Source of the DNA: Ambrosia x helenae
Taxonomy: Eukaryota > Streptophyta > Magnoliopsida > Asterales > Asteraceae
NCBI GenBank assembly: GCA_030844895.1
Contig: JAUTDX010000225.1
Coordinates: forward strand, 124,001 to 188,000
Direction: 5' to 3'
Length of the DNA stretch: 64,000 nucleotides
How positions within the stretch are numbered: the stretch's first letter is position 1; every line of letters starts with the position of its first letter. Made by a program: the position numbers and the translations under genes. Shown here piece after piece: positions 43,985 to 55,245 of this stretch. The notes under the pieces are model-generated. The model was not told the origin of the DNA. It made no database searches and was given only the letters and a program-made list of their open reading frames with translations.

Positions 43985-45317
43985 GAAGGTGCTCTTTGAA
44001 GTACTCGAATCCCCTTCCATCCAAGAACTTGAAGTGCAAGATGTCATCACCGATGGTGGACCAAGTTGGATGACCCCCCCCCCTTTATAAAATTCTAAGG
44101 AAAAGGTGAGTTTCATGTTGATCACACTGAAGCTGAAAGGGTTCAGGTCAAATCTAGGCAATATGTGTTGCAAGACGGTATCCTTTATAAAAAGGGTTAT
44201 CTAGTCCCATTGCTCCGATGTGTGGGCCCAGAACAGAGTCAATGTTTGATCAAGGAAATTCATGAAAGAATATGTGGGGCTCATTGTGGTCCAAAATCGG
44301 TGGTAGCCAAGCTCATGTATCTCAGATACTTTTGGCCATCCATGCACCGAGATGCCACCGAGCAACTAAAAAAATGTGAAGCCTGCTAAATACATGCTCC
44401 CGTCCACAAGAACCCGAAACATGATATGGTGCCTATCAACTCGGCATGGCCATTCTACAAGTGGGGAATGGACATCGTTGGACCATCCCCCCCCCCAGCC
44501 AAAGGAGGAGTCAAATAATTTCTTGTAGCCGTAGATTACTTCACAAAATAGCCGGAAGTGAAGCCTTTGGGGAAGATATCGGGGAAGAAGATCATTGAAT
44601 TTGTGTGGGAAAGCATAATATGTCGTTTCGGGCTTCCTAGAGTGTTGGTCACCGAAAACGGCAAACAATTTGCTGAAAAGCCTTTTAGCAATGGACAAGT
44701 TGAAAGAATGAACCGTAGTATCGTTGAAGGGATCAAGGCTAGATTAGGTCGACAGGGAGGAAAATGGCTTGAAGAGCTTCCTAACGTCCTATGGGCCATA
44801 CGGACAAAAGAGAAAACAAGCCACAAGAAGACCCCCTACAGTCTAGTCTTCGGGTTTTGAAGCCGTTATTCCTACTGAAATCGGGGTTACCACACTACGA
44901 ACCCTCAATGTGGATGTCAAAGCTAATCAAAATGAAACGTTGCTAAACTTAGATCTCTTGGAAGAAGCTCGAGACTCAGCAGCCATCAAAGAAGCTCAGT
45001 ACAAACAAAAGATGGAGTCATACTACAATGCACGTGTTAAGCACGAATGCTTCAAGCCAGGAGACCTAGTACTGAGAAAAATGAAGCGAGCCAAAAGGAA
45101 GACCAAGGAAAACTTGGACCCAAATGGGGAGGTCCATACACCATCCTCGAAGCACACAAAGGAAGATCATATAAGCTTGCCAACGCAGAAGGCAAAAAGC
45201 TTCCTCACCACTAGAATGACAAAAATCTCAAAAGGTTCTTTGTTTAGCTCTAATCTCTTGAAAAAATGTTGTAGAAACTGGTCTATCTCATGTAATCTCG
45301 AAATGTTTAATGAATGA
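43985..45317 (+). pseudogene. Element 5: Tat-type gypsy integrase fragment
   Basis: Frames read SIQELEVQDVITDGGPSWM, then YVLQDGILYKKGYLVPLLRC and the zinc-binding region (EIHERICGAHCG, KKCEAC). The first catalytic Asp is in WGMDIVGPS. At the second site Asp is replaced by Glu (VTENGKQF). About 30 residues are then missing before NGQVERMNRSIVEGIKARL with the Glu helix, followed by KTPYSLVFGF and the C-terminal FKPGDLVLRK. There are several stops and frame changes (near 44390, 44515, 44550, 44860). Upstream pol is absent because solo LTR C abuts at 43984. This is a family different from elements 1 and 2. Confidence 0.85.
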
Positions 45318-45960
45318 ATAAGGAGATTCTCTTTTGGTACTTGTCTTTCAATCCTATTATCAGTTTGAGAACCTTGCAAAAAACTCCATGGCACAGGCCA
45401 TGTAAGGGGATGAGCTCCCAGGTCGCATCGCTCAATAGGTTCAAGGGTTGAATGGACCTATATAAGCGGTGAGTTCCTGAATCAATGCTACTACATACGA
45501 CTTAACTTACGAAAAATTCATGTCTCATAGACGGGTCTGAGCAGCCTACACCCAGTGCTCCTCAAGTCCTTCAAACATGCTTATGAAAAAAGCAAAACAC
45601 TAAGTAGTGTACATAGGATAGGTGGCCTATTGTTTGCCTAGACTACCTTAAGGTTAGGTGACTGCAGCACTCAACCTTTTAAGGTGCTACTGGTAAAACA
45701 TGCCCAATAAACACACATGCAACATACAGAAAAAGGATGAACCACAAAAAGCTAAACAAACATCACTTACATAACAAAAGGCCTTAAGGGCCAACATCCT
45801 ACATAAGGCCTTAGGGGCCATAATCCTAATAATTGTTCAGGGGCTTTAACAAGCCAACCACCACCCATAGAACCTCACCAGGTTCCCCAGTTGAAACATT
45901 GTTCACAAACCCCAAAAGTTTAAATTGTTTTACAAACCAAGTGCTAAGAAAACTACGAAT
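45318..45960 (+). other. Element 5 spacer between integrase and extra ORF
   Basis: No gene. A short repeat, AAGGCCTTAAGGGCC and AAGGCCTTAGGGGCC, occurs at 45777-45820. Corresponds to the hypervariable 3' spacer of Tat elements. Confidence 0.5.
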
Positions 45961-48250
45961 TAAGAAGGCATAAACATTTAAGCTGCGGCGTCTAAAGAAG
46001 AAGGCTTCGAGACTCCAGCTTCCTTCACAACCACTTCATTGATCTTTGCCTTCTTGGTCTTCTTCTGCTTCTTAGCTTTCTTCCCACCAACATCCCCCAT
46101 AACCTCTGAAGCCTCCAAGCTCACGTCCTTTGAACCTTCCTAACCAGCATCTAAAGTTTCTTCACTATCACTTGAGTATGATCTCTTCTTTGAAAGGGAC
46201 TCAAGGAATTCAGCACAAACTGCCTCGTTGAGACCTGGAGGTTTCAATCCTTGCAATATGGATAAAGGTTTACCATAACAAGCTGATACCTTTGAAACAT
46301 AAGGATATGTCAGGCGTTCCATCTTCAGCACTGATTCCTTAAACACATCCATTGCTTTAGGCTGATAAAGAGGAGACTTTTCCAAAGCTTGCCCCAGCTT
46401 CATGGCCCTTATAACCAGCCATGTACCCCAAGTGTTTCCCATGGTTAAGTAGCTTCGTATAGACCTCCCCCAAGGCTGAGTTAAACTCGGAAGCTTGGGC
46501 AAGGGAGGCCTTCAACCCTCCTTCCTCCTCTTGAAAGGCTTTCTATTGGAGTTCAAGCACAACCCTATCTGCCTCCACCTTTGCCCTTTCAGACTCATAC
46601 CTCTTTTTCTCAACCTCATGCTCATTCTTCAACTCATCAATCAATCTAACAAAAGTCTTCTCCTTCTTAGAAAAAACCCTGAACCTCCTTCTTCATGGCT
46701 GAAATCAATGCCTTCATCTTTTCTTTCTTCTTGCAGAACTCTTGATACTCTAACATTCTCTTCCTAAACCTTGCCACACCATCCGGAAGCATAGATGTCA
46801 AATTACAAGCCCCTATCATCATCTTGGATAACAACAAGTCGTCATCCATAGCTTCCAAGGAATCCCTGACACTCAGAGGAGCAAAGTGGGCCAACACTTC
46901 TTCACACACAGCCGAAGATTTAAAGTTATCACTCACCTTCACACTCCATCCTGGAACATAAACGCTTTCACCCTCAGTACTTAGGGAACCCTAAACATTC
47001 TTCAACACAAGCCTTGGGACCAGCACCCTTCTTACCCTTCCCATTCACATTCTTACCTGAAACACTTAGCAACATCTCAACAACATTCACTTGATCACCC
47101 TCACGACCCTCTTGGTCCTCAGAAAGCTCAATATCATCACTAACCTCGACAAGATCAGAACTACTTGGTTGACTGGTATTCTTCAACAAGCGACGACTTG
47201 AACGCTGGTAGAAGGCTTCGAGGAACTCTGCTTTGTGAAACCCTACACATTTGGGACATTTGTGTAGTTGACTCTATCATACCGACACTTCTCATACTTA
47301 GTCACTACATCCTCCCATGGAGTTGCTTCAGCATCCCCAAACACAATATCTGAAGCATCATTGCTTTTGATGAAATTTAGGGCAGACATAACTACAAAAA
47401 TAAACAAAGCAAGGATGTAAGAATTAAACGAAAATAAAAATAGCAAGGGTAACAAAGAGTATTCGTACTCCGATCACCCCTCATTGGAACCAGATCCCGG
47501 TCCATTTTATCCCAACAAATGCTAATACTAGACAAAACCAAGAAGGGTTCAGGAAATGGCCGAAGCCTTGAAGGGCATCCAGGAAGGGCCTCAAGAAAAC
47601 GCTTTTCTAACTCAGACTCCAACGGTTCAAGTTCGTTCAGAACAGCATCAGGATGCCTCCAAACTAGTTTGAACGGAACGATGGACTGTGAAATCCAAAA
47701 GAATCTAGTTTTCCACACACCAACGGTGGTAATATGTGAGGAAATCAAACCGACATTGATCTGAGATGTCTCGAAGGTAAACCAATTGCCGTTCTTTGCT
47801 AAATGAAAGAACCGACAAAATATCAACAAACTAGGGTCATAACCCAATGCACGACAAACAACTTCAAAGTGCAGAACTCTAGATAATACATGAGGGTGCA
47901 ACTGACCAAAAGAGACCCGATAATACTCCAAAACGTTTAAAACAAAGATCGAAAAAGGGTGTCAAATGTTAGAAAAATTCAAAATGTCGACAATATAAAG
48001 AGATTAAACCCTGAGGACACTGATCTATGGATTTATCAAGCCCAGGTGCAGCAGGATTAAAAGATAAATCGATTCCCCACTCAAGCAAAAGGCATCAACC
48101 TCTTCCTATGTAAGGAAAGAATAACTAATGGCAAGGTCCTTTTTTGCACCCATTACTAGTTGAAGGGATGATCAGACAAGAAGAAAGAAAGGAAGACTGA
48201 CCTGTTAATAGAAGACGAAAGAAAACCCTAGAAAGAAACTTGAGTTGTGA
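45961..48250 (-). pseudogene. Element 5 antisense extra ORF (PF04195-like transposon protein)
   Basis: The minus-strand frame at 47931-47392 reads VSFGQLHPHVLSRVLHFEVV, CRALGYDPSLLIFCRFFHL, GNWFTFETS and WKTRFFWIS, a clear match in layout to the 'putative gypsy type transposon' family. It is followed by an Asp/Glu-rich linker (about 47190-46975), a coiled-coil region (FRKRMLEYQEFCKKKEKMKAL, 46942-46667) and a C-terminal part with VSKVSACYGKPLSILQGLKP (46502-46140). The pieces are in different frames; some joins look like introns. A Lys-rich tail follows to about 45980. Confidence 0.72.
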
Positions 48251-48529
48251 AGAAGTAATCTGGAAATCCTAAGGAAAAGTAATTAAGTAATAAGAAAGTT
48301 TATTATAAAATAACCGATAGATATAATGATGACCAAAGAAATTAATAACTACGGTCTGACAAGCCTGCCACCTGTCAAATAAGTTGTCCAATTCAAATTC
48401 AAAACCACAGGATTCACCACCTTAAACCAAACATAGCCTTCAACGCTCGAAGCCTTTTCAAGAATTAAAATTTTCAAAATAAGTCAGAAGCCTTTGAGCT
48501 GCGCCACAAACACCTCTGACTTGAGGGGC
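48251..48529 (+). other. Element 5 region before the 3' LTR
   Basis: No gene. It ends in the purine-rich ACTTGAGGGGC, the probable plus-strand primer of element 5. Confidence 0.5.
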
Positions 48530-48863
48530 TGATGACGTGGGTAATCTAAGGCTAAAAAACTGATTACATAACATAACTTGCTTGAAATGTTGAAAGCTTA
48601 AAAGGATCGTAAAGTGATTTTTGCCATCAACAAAAGAAGCCAGATCAGTGACTTGTCTTGTCACCACTTTCTTGGCTGACTCCCACAGCTAGCCACAACC
48701 ACCATGTGTGGAAGTCACACCCTATTACCTGCAGGTCTCAAGCCTTCATCAGCTAAAAGTGGATGGTCCTTTGTTGTAACATGGATTAAGAGTTTTCTCA
48801 GTCCCCATATAAAAGATTCCTCTTCTATAAAGCTGAGGATCAGTCATACTTCCTGATTGTCCC

Positions 48864-48902
<39 letters not shown>

Positions 48903-49150
48903 TCTATTCCTTCCCTAAAGATCATACTTTACGTATGATCTTCTCTCAACTTCACCTATAAAAAACAAAAAACAATAACAACTACATTATGACTTTGGGT
49001 CTATCTCAAATCAGAATAACAACAACAAAAACATAAAAACTCTTGAATCTCCCATCTACGTTTACAACGTAGAGGGACTCCACAACCTGCGTTTGGTTAA
49101 CCGAAACCCTTTAACCCTTTTAACCTTTGCGAGACTCTTTATTAACATTG
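48530..49150 (+). repeat. Element 5 3' LTR (end approximate)
   Basis: It starts TGATGACGTGGG right after the purine tract ACTTGAGGGGC. It contains a TATA box (CATATAAAAG, 48806-48815), an (AC)n run at 48866-48899, and a late-LTR AT-rich part with CAACAACAAAAAC. The end is not fixed because no second LTR copy is in the window; TTATTAACA near 49147 is a candidate. Confidence 0.55.
48866..48899. repeat. (AC)n microsatellite
   Basis: Seventeen uninterrupted AC units inside the element 5 LTR. Confidence 0.95.
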
Positions 49151-49336
49151 GACCATTATTTGTTGCAGCAAAAATAAATAAAGGCTTGTAATAAACATAC
49201 TCAAGACAATGAAATCTTATAAACTCTATTCTTATTACATCAAACGATTGCAACGCACTTACTAATACATCAATATTGTTTTACAACCAAAACAAACACA
49301 CACAGTCTCTCTCCAACACACATATATAGTTTGGTT
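49151..49336. other. Short spacer between element 5 and the second DUF247 gene
   Basis: No gene; would hold the 3' UTR of the minus-strand DUF247 gene. Confidence 0.4.
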
Positions 49337-50895
49337 CTAAGATATTTTGTTAAATAACTTAGGACAACCATAAACTTCACAAAAGGAGTACACAATCATC
49401 AACATGCAAGCCAAAAGTGTAAGAACAATAGCCAATACTTTACGTGAACCACGCATTCGTTTCTTTATAAACTTCCATGCCTTAATCACCAATTGTTTGT
49501 TGTAATACTCATTAAGTTTCTTAGCGGTCCGATTACCCCTTGCATGCTCGCTTGACTTGTTCATCCCATTGAACAAATCTACAATTTCGTCATTCGTCAT
49601 GCTACCTTTGATTATCCCCTTACTTTTGAGCAACTTAACATCTTCCTCGGTGTCTATAATCCCACTCATCAAATCAACATAGTGTGCCAAATCCATTGTG
49701 GAACTTGAGATCGCAATTTCATAAGCAACCAAGTTTCTCAACACGACTTCTGAATAGGTTTCAAGAGTAATGACTGGTAGGTACAAAATGCCCTTGCTTG
49801 CTGCAAATTTTGTGTCCCTAAGCCCTCCGCTCGAAGGGTTAAAGTTGATGTATGCGTATTTGTTTAAAGATGACGCCGAAGGGATATCAATCTCCATGAC
49901 ACGTGGAAGATCATCACCATCTTCGTTGTCTAACTTTTTGCCTATATTTAACCCTAGTAAATCAGATATCTTCTCCCATGGGATGCTTACTATGACACTT
50001 ACCATTTTCCCAATTTTTTTAAACCTACCCAACTTTTGCCCAATTTCCTTTATATCTTCAATGTGTGTAATAACATGGTCTTTTCTTGTTATCTCATGCA
50101 TGTCATTAGTTCGTTGCTCATGAGATGATTCATGGTGATAATATTTTCTAGGCATTTCGTTATCAACAATTAAATGATACATAAGGTCAAGCAAATGCAA
50201 ATAGTTCGCATTTTCAGTGTTAGAATTTAAATCGCCAGTTAATTTAAGGGGAGAATGTACCTCACAATATCCTATCATCATGGGGAGTAACTCAAGATCA
50301 CCATTGATAATCTTTTGTATTTCATTCAATATCACAAAGGGGATTTGGTTTTCGAGTACCATCATGTCTCTATAGAGCGTTTCATACTTCATCAACTTCT
50401 TAGGTATGAACTGATCCAGTTCACCATAATGCTTAAAAAGATCAAGTAAAAATAAGCCATCAATCGCGAAGATCCATGCTAACATGTCCCCATTAAGGTC
50501 TAGATACTTGTGGTAACATGCACGGATCATTGGCTCGGCCCTTTTGAGCTTATCGATCACCAAAACCTCGAATGAACGGACTTGATTAGGGTCCAAGAAT
50601 GCTTTAACAACAGCCACTTTATACCTCTCCATTTGGTAGAGATGAGTCTCGAAGTGGTGATAAGGGCCAAGCGCGATTGCTTGAGGCGCATACGCCTCAG
50701 GCTTAAAACGACTTATGGACTTTGGGACGTTGAACACGCAAACGGGGACGTTGCTAACATCGATGCAACCTCTTCATTGAAATTCTTGCTGATTTGATCC
50801 ACCCATCTTTTTTTGCTGAAATTGATATTCAAAATAGAATCAAGTTCTATTTCTTTCATTTGTGTTCTTTGATTAAGCTTTTTAATGTATGTCAT
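49337..50895 (-). pseudogene. Second DUF247 gene, one frameshift near the N-terminus
   Basis: The minus-strand frame from ATG at 50895 runs through ILNINFSKKRWVDQISKNF, then shifts by one base near 50757-50763. After this DVSNVPVCVFNVPKS, PQAIALGPYHHF, YLDLNGDMLAWIFAIDGLFLL, MMVLENQIPFVILNEI, LLDLMYHLIV, MEIDIPSASSLNKYAYINF, LYLPVITL, LRNLVAYEIA and YVDLMSGIIDTEEDVKLL continue unbroken to a stop at 49337. A C-terminal membrane helix (VLAIVLTLLACMLMIVYS) is present. Total length would be about 519 residues, normal for the family. The rest being intact, the frameshift is recent or a sequencing error. TATAAATAG lies at 50913-50921. Confidence 0.88.
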
Positions 50896-50912
50896 TTGTA
50901 ACAAGATAGCTT

Positions 50913-50921
50913 CTATTTATA
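50913..50921 (-). promoter_or_regulatory. Candidate TATA box of the second DUF247 gene
   Basis: The minus strand reads TATAAATAG 18 bp before the ATG at 50895. The spacing suggests that translation starts at a downstream in-frame ATG (MKEIELDS) or that the leader is very short. Confidence 0.5.
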
Positions 50922-51740
50922 GGAACAGTAAAGTAGATGCATAGATTCATTAATATTAACAAAAGGAGATAAAAAATGTTGGATTTTTAATGTAATCGTC
51001 ACAACTTCATAAAGCATTATGGGTCTTCAAGTTGAAGTTGCATTAATTAGTTTGTTAATTAAATGTTTAGTTAGTTGTTTAAACATGCTTTTTGATTATT
51101 AATTCTTTTGTTTGAGAATACTTGTGAGCTAAGTTTACTTTCACCATGATAAACATTAACATATATAATATCGTCGTTTGATCTTCAGAGGAAGGATAGA
51201 ATCCTGTTAATGCATGCTTTATAGATCGATTTTATTACTCCACGTTAGCCTAATACATACAACACCAACAACAAATACATCACCAAAATAAACTAAACTC
51301 CCATGTTTTCTTTTACCATGTTTATTTTCACAAAAGACACACACCTAGCTAATAATCCTTATTTCATGGCTTATTCTAATTTGAACAAAAAGTAGGTATT
51401 AAATTTATATATCTTAATGTTATGATGTTTATATGCTTTGCATAATAGGTTCCTTTAGAGTAAGTGCGGCAAGATAAAAAAGAAAAATTAAAACTATAAT
51501 TAATTGTAATTGACATTAGTTGTATACACGAAACCTTTAGGTATGCTCGATACCTGACGAGTAATTACGATAAAAATCCGATGGGAATGGGATGGGTATA
51601 GGGTTGGGATTGCTCAAACCTGTCCCATACCCGATCTGTTGCCATCCCTAATTTAAATACCGTGTAATACACGAGTTACACAATGTCAAATATACAAATA
51701 ATAATAAGTTGTAAATAATAATTATACAATCTATAATCTA
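50922..51740. other. Intergenic region, no gene seen
   Basis: AT-rich; upstream region of the second DUF247 gene. Near 51540-51650 is a stretch GATACCTGACGAGTAATTACG... followed by CCCATACCCGA-type words, which resembles the start of an old DNA transposon, without clear ends. Confidence 0.4.
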
Positions 51741-51921
51741 TCTATACTTACTGTAATAGGAGAGTCGTGAGTGACATAAGAAAGCCTTTAAAAACTGACG
51801 TGTCAACACCTTAGATAGACCAACAATGCCTTGCTGATGATAAATGTGATGTCATTAATCAACTTAAAAATATAATTAAATAATGTCACTTAGCTGAACA
51901 TCGATTCATAAATTAATTAAA

Positions 51922-51952
51922 CTAGTGTGTTTCAAGACGCGCTTTGCGCGCC
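51922..51952 (-). mobile_element. Helitron-type 3' terminus
   Basis: On the minus strand a hairpin, GGCGCGC-AAA-GCGCGTC, is followed by 10 bases (TTGAAACACA), CTAG and then T. Helitrons end in CTRR, have a short GC-rich hairpin about 10-12 bases before the end, and insert between A and T, all as seen here. The element would extend to higher coordinates. Its 5' TC end was not located, so its length is unknown; the material at 52-53.5 kb is the likely cargo. Confidence 0.65.
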
Positions 51953-52069
51953 TTACAATTTTGTCGTATCCAAAACACAAAAAAGCTATTATCAACAAAG
52001 TAACTACTAATTTTCATACCATAATTTAAAAACGACATCTCACACAAACACGGGTATATTTGTATTTAT

Positions 52070-52515
52070 TACTTAATAACATGTTGTGAATGGGAAAAAA
52101 AAGGAGACGCCTCTTGCCCTTCCCATGTTTCGAACCTAAGACCTCAAATAATAGAAAGGCACTAAAAACTACTCCACTACTAAGCCATGTTGTTATTTAT
52201 TGTGAAATCATATATAATTATTACTAAAAAAGTGTATAGACCTTAAAAAAAACTTGCCCTTCTCATGTTTCGAACCTAAGACCTCAAACTATACAAATGC
52301 ACCACAAACCACTCCACCACCATGGCATATTGTGACTTATTATGAAATCATATATATTTATTAATAAATAAGTGTTTGTAAAAATGAAAAAAACGAAAAT
52401 CCCAGGATTCGAACCTAAGACCTCAAATAACACAAATGCACCACAAACCACTCCACCACCAAGCCATTTGTGATTTATTATGAAATCATATATATATATA
52501 TATATATATTAGTAA
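52070..52515 (-). repeat. Three tandem ~140-bp units with tRNA-like (SINE-type) promoter boxes
   Basis: The minus strand of each unit carries AAGCCATGG-like, TGGTGGAGTGG (A-box-like) and GGTTCGAA (B-box) about 50 bases apart. The B-box cores sit at 52129, 52269 and 52408, giving periods of 140 and 139 bp. The third copy has the full GGTTCGAATCC. Between units lies an AT-rich part with ATTTCATAATAAAT. This is the layout of a tRNA-derived SINE head in tandem; alternatively a captured tRNA-like repeat within the Helitron. Confidence 0.65.
52486..52510. repeat. (AT)n microsatellite
   Basis: TA repeat in the third unit of the tandem array. Confidence 0.9.
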
Positions 52516-52721
52516 AAAAGTGTTTGAGCTTAAAAAAAGAAAGAAAAAGTCAAACCTCATTAATGAGGTTACTGTTCAATTATAAGAGTGTTAAATATAT
52601 TTATAATATTGCCACTTGCTTTAACAGATGTTCATACAATTGTTGCTCCAATTTTGAGCTCCAAATTCAAATTCAAATTTCAAACTCAAAACCCCATTAC
52701 ACAACTATATAAAGGTATCAT

Positions 52722-52750
52722 ATCTCTGTCTCTCTCTCTCTCTCTCTCTC
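52722..52750. repeat. (TC)n microsatellite
   Basis: TC run starting TCTCTGTCTC. Confidence 0.9.
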
Positions 52751-52913
52751 AAATAATTTACTGCTTTTACTTAAATTCTTAAATCATAACAGATGCTTCT
52801 CTCACACTCACGTTCAGATCGAAAGATTCAAGTATCAGGTAACCAAATTCTAATCCATCATAACAATAAGAATAATACTTCTCCATTTGTTTTCCAATAA
52901 CCGTCAATCTTTT

Positions 52914-53500
52914 GTCTGCTCCATTAGCAACCAAAGTATCTAGGTTGAAAAAGGTGTTGATTTTGGAAGATTCTTACAGTCAAAGAAAAATAATACTTGA
53001 CCATTACCCACGGTTCAATAATGGCAGCATCAAACTCAAGATAGGTATGTCTTTGTGTTTTTAAAGTCATTTATGCGTTTGTTTAATGCATCTTAGTTTT
53101 TGTTTGTGCAACTTGTGTGTTTCGTTAATTTGAGTCATGGCTGATGTAGTATTTTTGTGAATATTTTACGGTTACCAGATATAGGCGTTAGCTCAAGCAA
53201 TCAAGGAGAACACTATAGTGTTTTTCCAGATAGGGCAAGGCAAGACATTGATTGCGATTATGCTTTTACGTCACTATGCTTATCTTTTGAGAAAAACGTT
53301 CCCGTTTACTGTTGTGTTTTTGGTTCCCGCTGTTGTAGATGTCAACAGGTATGTTATTTCTTGAGTTTGTTTTTAAGGTTTGTAGTTGAAGCCTAACCAT
53401 GAAAGTTTTTATCTGTTCCATTAGCAAGCAGAGTATGTGAGGAAGCACCTAGAATATGTTGATCTTTTGAAGATTCTTACAGCCAAAGAAAAATATTATT
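52914..53500. repeat. ~85-bp direct repeats flanking the Dicer-like fragment
   Basis: The block TCTGCTCCATTAGCAACCA...GATTCTTACAGTCAAAGAAAAATA (52914-53000) recurs with changes at 53412-53500. The core GATTCTTACAGTCAAAG also appears at 62246. Origin unknown; part may be exon sequence (DSYSQRK in one frame). Confidence 0.6.
53167..53349 (+). pseudogene. DCL2: Dicer-like 2 helicase exon fragment
   Basis: One plus-strand frame reads GYQI, a TAG stop, then ALAQAIKENTIVFFQIGQGK, TLIAIMLLRHYAYLLRK and FTVVFLVPAVVDV. This follows the first helicase segment of plant DCL2, with the ATP-binding Walker A motif (GQGKT here; TGSGKT is usual) and the FLVP motif. The fragment ends AACAG/GTATGTT, a retained 5' splice site, so it derives from genomic DNA rather than cDNA. 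The rest of the gene is absent. Such an isolated exon near a Helitron end fits gene capture. Not functional. Confidence 0.72.
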
Positions 53501-53780
53501 TGTATCATTAGCAACGTTTCAACATTTACGGTTTGTTTCACGACTATTTCTTGAAGACTGATGGGTGTATAAAGAAATAAATATGTCTCTGTCTATTCAA
53601 GAGTGGTAAGCAGGATTATCTCCATGTAAACAATCAAAGTTGATTTGTATGTATTAGAAAGATTAGTTGCAACCTTTATGCAAGTTTAGTTGGCATTAAT
53701 TCACCTTTGTATCGATATCGTAGTTGTTCACCTTTATGGAAATTCAATAATTGTTTTCATTGTTAGTTGTTTTTTGTAAC
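53501..53780. other. AT-rich spacer, no gene
   Basis: No supported feature. Confidence 0.4.
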
Positions 53781-55073
53781 GTCTGTTGAGATTCAACACA
53801 TGTTTGTAAATAGTCTAGATAGTAAATTGAAGTTGTATTGGATGGCAGTTGTTTTGAGAACAGCTGCTGACAACTCAACAGATGTTGTAAAACAGAGGCT
53901 TGAAGAAGGTAATTTGTAATTTGAAAGTGTTGTATTGGATGACAGTTGATTCATTACATCTGTTGACTTGCCAACAGTTCTTTTAAAATAGATGTTCTCA
54001 TTTATAAGTAGCAGAATCCTCTTCACTCTGTTAGTAGTTTTTTGTAACGTCTGCTGATAGTCAATACATGTTTCTAAATAATCTATAGTATAAACTGAAG
54101 TTGTTTTGGATGGTTGTTGTGTTGAGAAGATCTGTTGACAAGTCAACAGATGTTGTAAAACAGATGTTGTTCAAATTTAATGATTATGATTTTGAACATT
54201 AACAGGGTTGAGTGGTAAATAATAAGAGTTTTGAATCCAAATATTGTTATTTAATTGATTTATTTATGTTCCACATGATTTCTAATTGTATTGTATGACA
54301 GTTGTTTTGAGAACAACTGTTGACAGGTCAATAGAAGTTTTAAAATAGATGTTGTGATTAATTAATTGATTTATTTACGTGGCACATGGTAATTTCTAAG
54401 TGAAAATTGTATTAGATGACATTTGTTTTGATAAGATCTGTTGACAAGTCAACATTTGTTGTAAAACATGTTTTCTGATTAATAAATAATACAAATCTCT
54501 ATAAAATCACTTTTTAAATTTTTAAGAGTTTGTCTGTACGATCAATACTGTAGTGTTGGTTAAATAGAGACCCAAAAGTCCAAATTTAATGATTACGGTT
54601 TTCAAACTTACTTTATTTCAGTAAGAATGGTAACTTGAAATTGGAATTTTTTATTATATAAATTCCGCCTAAGGTTTGAACTTTTAACAGGGAAAGTTTT
54701 AAATTATCATAGGAAAGCGTGGTTATGGTTTTAAACATTAACAGGTTGAGTGGCAAAAAAAAAAGAGTATGACAGTTGTTTTGAAAACAACTCAAAACAA
54801 CTGTTTACAAGTCAACATAAGTTGTAAAATAGATGTTGTGATTGAAAAGTAATTGAACCCTCTTTAAAATCAGTTTTTATTTTCTACAGAGTTTGTCCGT
54901 ACCATCATTTTCAATATAAATAAATAATAATAAATTTTTGAAAACCATCTTTAAATAAGCCCTAACTTTTGAACTTTTAAGAGAGAGTTTTAAATTAGCA
55001 TAGACAAGCTTAATTACGATTTTGAACATTAACAGGGTTGAGTGACAAATAATAAGAGTTTTGAGTGCAATTA

Positions 55074-55120
<47 letters not shown>

Positions 55121-55208
55121 CGTGGCACATGGTAATTTCTAAGTGAAAATTGTATTGGATGACAGTTATTTCATTACATCTGAAGTTGTATTGGATGACA
55201 GTTATTAC

Positions 55209-55245
<37 letters not shown>

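Noticed and set aside
51741..51790. Possible Helitron 5' end on the plus strand (TCTATCTATACTTACTG)
   Set aside because: It resembles plant Helitron starts but no matching plus-strand 3' end was found; the only firm terminus is the minus-strand one at 51922.
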